DNA from: JAAETI01 sp965368515
GTDB lineage: Bacteria; Actinomycetota; Acidimicrobiia; Spongiisociales; UBA5794
Reading direction: 5' to 3'
Assembly: GCA_965368515.1 (NCBI GenBank)
Contig: CBDUNF010000011.1
Location: 1-34,614, forward strand
DNA length: 34,614 nucleotides
The notes beneath the pieces were generated by a model. The model was not told the origin of the DNA. It made no database searches and saw nothing but the letters and a program-made list of their open reading frames with translations. Positions 30,705-34,614 of this stretch are shown one piece after another; the first letter of the stretch is position 1; every line of letters begins with the position of its first letter. Both the position numbers and the translations under genes were made by a program.

Positions 30705-31484
30705 CTACCGCTCGGGTAGAAAGCCCTGCTGCTCGAGATAGCCGAGCAGACGCTGGGAGTACTCTGCCTGGCCCTCGGGCGTGTACTTCACGACTGTGTA
30801 GACCTGGGCGAGGTTCTCGACGCCGGACTCCTCAATGAGCCGGCGCAGCTTTGGGTTGCTCATGTACCTAGTCCACCCGGCTGTCTCGCGATCCGCATAG
30901 ATCGACTGGATCTCATCGTCGCTCTGGTCGTGATACGTCTCTTGGTGCACCAAGCCTGAGAACGGGAGCCGATCCCGGGGGATGGGGTCTTCGTTCGGCC
31001 AGCCGAGCGAGAAACCAACGACGGGCACCACTCCAGCCGGGAGTTCGAGGACTTCGCCCACCTGGGCTGCGTTGGCGAGAGTCGAACCCATGTAGCAGAT
31101 GCCCAGACCGTGGCTCTCGGCGGCGAGTGCAACGTTCTGAGACACGAGGGTTGCATCGATAGTGGCAACCATGAACGCAAAGAAGTCGCCAAAGTTGTCG
31201 GGCGCATCGTTCAGGCGCAGCCACTTGCGCATCCGTCGGAAGTCGGCGCAGAACGTCACCAGGACCGGCGCTTCCAAGACCATGTTCTGCTCGATGTGAC
31301 AGACATAGAGCCTTTCCCGCAATTCTTGACTGGTGGTGACGATGATCGAGTACGTCTGCATGTTTCCGGATGAGGATGCCCGGATGCCTGCCTCGAGTAC
31401 TTCGGTGAGCAGATCATCCTGGATCGGGTCCGGTTTGTAGCTGCGGATGGAGCGGTGGCTGTGGATGGTCTCGAGTGTTTCCAT
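30705..31484 (-). CDS. Nitroreductase-family flavoprotein (NfsA-like)
   Basis: 259 aa. FMN-dependent NAD(P)H oxidoreductase fold: HSHRSIRSYKPDPI (8-21) with the FMN-phosphate binding Arg pair, EAGIRASSSGNMQTYSIIVTT, and GLGICYMGSTLANAAQVGEVLELPAGVVPVVGFSLGWP, the usual C-terminal FMN segment. Length and the long tail after residue 175 resemble NfsA/FRP-type enzymes. Physiological substrate unknown. TAACAT (minus, 31495-31500) lies ten bases before the ATG, so the leader is very short. Divergent from xylA across 136 bp; convergent with the protease gene. Confidence 0.92.
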   Translation of the reverse strand: METLETIHSHRSIRSYKPDPIQDDLLTEVLEAGIRASSSGNMQTYSIIVTTSQELRERLYVCHIEQNMVLEAPVLVTFCADFRRMRKWLRLNDAPDNFGDFFAFMVATIDATLVSQNVALAAESHGLGICYMGSTLANAAQVGEVLELPAGVVPVVGFSLGWPNEDPIPRDRLPFSGLVHQETYHDQSDDEIQSIYADRETAGWTRYMSNPKLRRLIEESGVENLAQVYTVVKYTPEGQAEYSQRLLGYLEQQGFLPER

Positions 31485-31620
31485 ATGGGGTCGGATGTTA
31501 GGCAGCAGGCAGCCGTGTCGAATTTGGGGGGTAGAACAACAAATTGCCTTGGGGGGCCCACAGCTGGTTCAATAGGCGTTGCATCATTTCAGCCAATCAA
31601 CACAAGGGAAGGTGTCAGCA

Positions 31621-32955
31621 ATGGCCGAGTTCTTCACCGAAGTCACCGAGCCCATCCGCTTCGAGGGCCCGGACACGGATAACCCGCTCGCATTCCGCAC
31701 CTACGACCCCGATCGCATCGTCGGCGATCAGCGGATGGAGGATCTGCTCCGCATCGCAGTCTGCTACTGGCATTCGTTTGCATGGCCGGGCAGTGACATA
31801 TTCGGTGACGGCACCTTCGACCGACCCTGGATCGGCAACACCTCGGATCCGATGGGCGCTGCACATCAGAAGATGGACGCCGCGTTCGAGTTCTTCGCCA
31901 AGCTGGGGACCCCCTACTTCTGTTTTCATGATCGAGACATTGCGCCGGACGGCGCCGACTACGGCGAGACGGTGAGCAATCTGCATGCCATGGTCGACTA
32001 CGCCGCCGAGAAGATGGAACAGACCGGCGTCAAGCTGTTGTGGGGAACCGCAAACGTCTTCAGCCATCCGCGTTTTGCCGCCGGAGCATCAACCAACCCG
32101 AATCCGGAAGCCTTCGCATTTGCGGCTTCTCAGGTACGCCATGCTCTAGATGCGACCAAGCGGCTTGGTGGCGAAAGTTACGTTCTCTGGGGCGGCCGTG
32201 AAGGCTACGAGACGTTGCTCAACACCAACATGCTCCAAGAGGGAGCGCAGCTTGCCCGCTTCCTCGAGCTCGTCGCCGAACACAAGCGCAAGATCGGCTT
32301 CACCGGGCAGTTGTTCCTCGAACCAAAGCCACAGGAGCCGACCAAGCACCAGTACGACTACGACAGCGCGACCGTCCACGGCTTCCTCGAGCGGTTCGAC
32401 CTGGTCGATGAGTACCAGGTGAACATCGAGGTCAACCATGCCACCCTGGCCGGTCACAGCTTCCATCACGAGGTTGCGTATGCCGTGCAGCACGGGATCT
32501 TCGGAAGCATCGACGCCAACCGCGGTGATCCGCAGAACGGGTGGGACACCGACCAGTTCCCGAACTCGGTCGAAGAGCTCGTCCCCCCGCTGCACGAGAT
32601 CTTTGGAGCCGGCGGGTTCAAGAACGGTGGCTTCAACTTTGACACGAAGCTGCGTCGGCAGAGCTTGGATCGAACCGACCTCTTCCACGGTCACATCGGG
32701 GGCATCGACACGCTTGCCAAGGCCACGCTCATCGCGTTCGATCTACTGGAGAAGGAGACCTTGACCAAGGTGCGCCAGGAGCGATATGCCGGGTGGCACA
32801 GCGATCTCGGCCAGTACATCATGTCTCCCAGCGCTTCTCTCGAAGAGATCAGCGACAAAGTGCTTGCCGACGGTATCGATCCCGAACCCGTCTCCGGGCG
32901 TCAGGAAGCTCTGGAGAACCTCGTCAACCGTGCGATCTGGTCGGACAACTCCTAA
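31621..32955 (+). CDS. xylA: Xylose isomerase
   Basis: 444 aa from ATG 31621 (GGGAAGG nine bases before). Interconverts D-xylose and D-xylulose; also glucose and fructose. Length and wording match the long class II enzymes: RIAVCYWHSFAWPGSDIFGDGTFDRPW near the N-terminus, FCFHDRDIAPDG with the catalytic His103, YVLWGGREGYETLLNTN, LFLEPKPQEPTKHQYDYD with metal ligand Glu234 and Lys236, and FDTKLRRQS. No xylulokinase, transporter or XylR is in the window, so it stands alone. It is followed by a clear terminator. Confidence 0.96.
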   Translation: MAEFFTEVTEPIRFEGPDTDNPLAFRTYDPDRIVGDQRMEDLLRIAVCYWHSFAWPGSDIFGDGTFDRPWIGNTSDPMGAAHQKMDAAFEFFAKLGTPYFCFHDRDIAPDGADYGETVSNLHAMVDYAAEKMEQTGVKLLWGTANVFSHPRFAAGASTNPNPEAFAFAASQVRHALDATKRLGGESYVLWGGREGYETLLNTNMLQEGAQLARFLELVAEHKRKIGFTGQLFLEPKPQEPTKHQYDYDSATVHGFLERFDLVDEYQVNIEVNHATLAGHSFHHEVAYAVQHGIFGSIDANRGDPQNGWDTDQFPNSVEELVPPLHEIFGAGGFKNGGFNFDTKLRRQSLDRTDLFHGHIGGIDTLAKATLIAFDLLEKETLTKVRQERYAGWHSDLGQYIMSPSASLEEISDKVLADGIDPEPVSGRQEALENLVNRAIWSDNS

Positions 32956-32962
32956 CTGCGAC

Positions 32963-32990
32963 TACTGGGGGTCGGCATCGGCCCCCAGTA
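32963..32990 (+). terminator. Hairpin terminator after xylA
   Basis: TACTGGGGG and CCCCCAGTA form a perfect 9-bp stem around a 10-nt loop just after the stop codon; only a weak T-tract. Confidence 0.8.
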
Positions 32991-33025
32991 ATCCATCCTC
33001 GCTAGATGGGGTACGCTCTCGGCTG

Positions 33026-34417
33026 ATGAGAGGCACATTCACTCAAACCCGTCGGCTGTTCGTTGCCCTGGTGGCGCTGAGCCTGCTTTTGGTCGCGTGC
33101 GACTCGAGCACTGCAACTGAGACCAGCGTGATCGCCAAGAACGATTCCACGTCGACCACTACTACCACCACAGCGGCGCCTGCCGATTCGACGCAGACCA
33201 CGGGTGCTCCGGTCGTGAACGCCAGCGATGATCTCGACCCTGCGGTCGTCGACCAGCTTGCCGCCCAGGTCACTGAGCTCATCGCGGCGACTGAGCAGGT
33301 TCGCGGGCTTCCATTCCTGAGCCCGCCCATCGTCACAATCCTCTCTCCTGAAGAGCTGGAGGCGCGCGTGCGTGCCGACCTCGAAGAGGAGATTGATCCT
33401 GCCGAGCTTGCGATCGAGGCTCGTGTGCTCCAGCTGTTTGGGTTGCTGGAAGCGGGCGATGACTACGAGGAGATGATCGTCGATCTCTACGGTGAGCAGG
33501 TTGCCGGGTTCTACGACGGCGATACCGGGGAGATGGTCATCGGCGGCCAAGCGGCCGACCTGTCTCCCTATACCAAGACCGTGGTCGTCCATGAACTCAT
33601 TCATGCCCTAACCGACCAGCACTTCCTTTTCAACGACGACTACCAGGCGATGTGGGATGAGGAACGCTTCGATGAAGGTGCCGCGTTTCAGGCGTTGATC
33701 GAAGGTGATGCGACCTATTTTCAGTTCGTCTATATCCAAGAGCTTCCATTGGCCGAACAGCTGGCGATGGCTACCGAAGCGCTGGAGCTCACTAGACAGT
33801 CGACAGCTACGGCCGGGGTCCCGGATTGGTTGATCAACAGCCTTGCCTTCCCGTACGAGAGCGGTCAGCAGTTTGTCGAGGCGCTGGTCGACTCAGGTGG
33901 GATAGCAGCCGTTGACTCGGCGTATGTCGATCGGCCTGTATCAACTGAAGTAATCATGCATCCGTCGCGCTACGAGGGCGGCGAGAGCGTCTTTGCGGTC
34001 ACCCCACTCGACATCACGATTGACGGTTACGAGGTCTACGAGACTTCGTCATACGGGGAGTGGGGACTCCGGCTGCTTCTCGAGGATTCTGCCGGCCCCG
34101 GAGTCGCAGCCCAGGCAGCCAACGGCTGGGGCGGCGACATCTATCAGGTACTCCACGACCCCGATGACATCGTCTTCGCTCTTGCCTACAAGGGTGATTC
34201 GGAGGACGACGCCTTCGAGCTGGCAGATGCGCTTATCCAGCTGGCGAGCGTGGAACTCGAGCTCGGTGAAGGAATCGCTGATGGAGGCGGAGTCTCGTTC
34301 ACTGCTGAAGACGGTCGCTACGCACACCTAGATCGAATCGGCGATGGCTTCATCTTTGTGCTGGCAACCGACGCCATAGCGGGCGCCGCGGCCGCAGATC
34401 AAATGCGAGTCCCGTAG
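33026..34417 (+). CDS. Zinc-metallopeptidase-like lipoprotein
   Basis: 463 aa from ATG 33026. A TACGCT -10 (33012-33017) stands eight bases before it, so it is probably leaderless; an upstream in-frame extension into xylA is rejected. Lipobox LLVAC puts the lipidated residue at Cys25, followed by a Ser/Thr linker. The central VVVHELIHALTDQHF holds HExxH (His189, Glu190, His193); Glu226 in LIEGDATYF is a likely third ligand. The rest shows no recognised domain and reads as alpha/beta with an acidic surface. Predicted to be an exported, membrane-tethered protease. Substrate unknown. Confidence 0.82.
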   Translation: MRGTFTQTRRLFVALVALSLLLVACDSSTATETSVIAKNDSTSTTTTTTAAPADSTQTTGAPVVNASDDLDPAVVDQLAAQVTELIAATEQVRGLPFLSPPIVTILSPEELEARVRADLEEEIDPAELAIEARVLQLFGLLEAGDDYEEMIVDLYGEQVAGFYDGDTGEMVIGGQAADLSPYTKTVVVHELIHALTDQHFLFNDDYQAMWDEERFDEGAAFQALIEGDATYFQFVYIQELPLAEQLAMATEALELTRQSTATAGVPDWLINSLAFPYESGQQFVEALVDSGGIAAVDSAYVDRPVSTEVIMHPSRYEGGESVFAVTPLDITIDGYEVYETSSYGEWGLRLLLEDSAGPGVAAQAANGWGGDIYQVLHDPDDIVFALAYKGDSEDDAFELADALIQLASVELELGEGIADGGGVSFTAEDGRYAHLDRIGDGFIFVLATDAIAGAAAADQMRVP

Positions 34418-34514
34418 CCCGGCTCGAAGGTCTACTCAATCACCAACAATCGTCCTACGCTTGGGCCATGCTTCGGGCGCGTCAAAAAGACACCGAATCA
34501 CATAAGCGAAAGAG

Positions 34515-34532
34515 CGCGGCGGATCAGCCGCG
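34515..34532 (-). terminator. Hairpin overlapping the bL37 stop codon
   Basis: On the minus strand CGCGGC-TGATCC-GCCGCG followed by CTCTTTC. The loop contains the TGA stop of the small ribosomal-protein gene. Between 34418 and 34514 no convincing gene was seen. Confidence 0.55.
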
Positions 34533-34607
34533 ACCGGCGTTGGGGCGGCGCCCGTGATTTGCCTTACTGCGGCGGGCGCGTAGCTTGCGTCGTTTTGCCT
34601 TAGCCAT
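34524..34607 (-). CDS. Large-subunit ribosomal protein bL37 (actinobacterial)
   Basis: 27 aa. The sequence starts MAKAKRRKLRARR and ends with SKANHGRRPNAGRG, which matches the SKANHGKRPN tail of bL37, the tiny basic protein first seen in mycobacterial ribosome structures. Strongly basic (12 Lys/Arg), as expected for an rRNA-binding peptide. The start is the ATG at 34607; the ribosome site lies beyond the window edge. A short plus-strand frame (34468-34557) overlaps it in antisense and is rejected. The presence of bL37 is a good sign that the organism is actinobacterial. Confidence 0.88.
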   Translation of the reverse strand: MAKAKRRKLRARRSKANHGRRPNAGRG

Positions 34608-34614
34608 AAGGCGG

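Noticed and set aside
32786..33025. Upstream extension of the HELIH lipoprotein into xylA
   Set aside because: Would overlap the end of xylA and destroy the N-terminal lipoprotein signal.
34468..34557. 29-codon plus-strand frame with TACGCT seven bases before its ATG
   Set aside because: It has a promoter-like hexamer but its 3' part is antisense to the bL37 gene and its sequence is unremarkable. It could be a leaderless peptide, but support is too weak.
1..34614. CRISPR arrays, rRNA genes, transposases, integrases
   Set aside because: Looked for and not seen.

Overview
The window looks like a chromosomal stretch (or metagenome contig) from a GC-rich actinobacterium. An Acidimicrobiia-type lineage is my guess from overall gene style, not something the sequence proves. 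Actinobacterial marks are a 27-residue bL37-type ribosomal protein at the right edge, a CtpE-type P-type ATPase, a SepX/GlpR-like membrane protein beside moeA, and many genes whose start codon lies only about 6-10 nt after a TAnnnT -10 hexamer (leaderless transcripts). No rRNA, CRISPR array, transposase or integrase was found.

Layout. 1-4000: a truncated secreted protein on the minus strand, an overlapping plus-strand fragment, two ABC-2 permeases (+) and their probable ATPase on the opposite strand, convergent. 4167-12525: an 8.4 kb island bounded by a 31-bp direct repeat. The right copy is inside an intact tRNA-Arg(CCT) and the left copy is a broken-off tRNA 3' part; short tandem TGACGGACA repeats lie inside each end. 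It carries a CopB-type metal ATPase with a SHOCT membrane protein, a divergent MerR regulator with a perfect operator, and a BlaI repressor / M56 peptidase pair leading into a CopC-CopD fusion, two c-type cytochrome lipoproteins and a DUF3105 protein. I read it as a stranded copper/metal-resistance island that has lost its integrase.

12692-21930: an ECF-type sigma factor with a membrane-anchored surface protein (putative anti-sigma), a TlpA-like thioredoxin, a CtpE-like P-type ATPase whose TM4 motif reads PQGL rather than PEGL, an unknown gene and a HAD hydrolase that share a repeated promoter-region motif, a 3-hydroxybutyryl-CoA dehydrogenase, a thioredoxin-like protein, UppP and a SAF-domain protein.

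22262-26330: a tight run plsY-moeA-moaC-mog followed by a SepX/GlpR-like three-helix membrane protein and a translin-family protein, then tRNA-Ala(CGC) and a strong terminator. The combination suggests that the MoeA may be, or may also act as, the gephyrin-like divisome protein Glp known from Corynebacterium.

26681-34614: a cytoplasmic TorA/BisC-type molybdoenzyme, a trypsin-fold protease preceded by a small gene that is a free-standing copy of the protease's own N-terminal domain, a nitroreductase, xylose isomerase, a zincin-type lipoprotein and, at the right edge, the bL37 gene.
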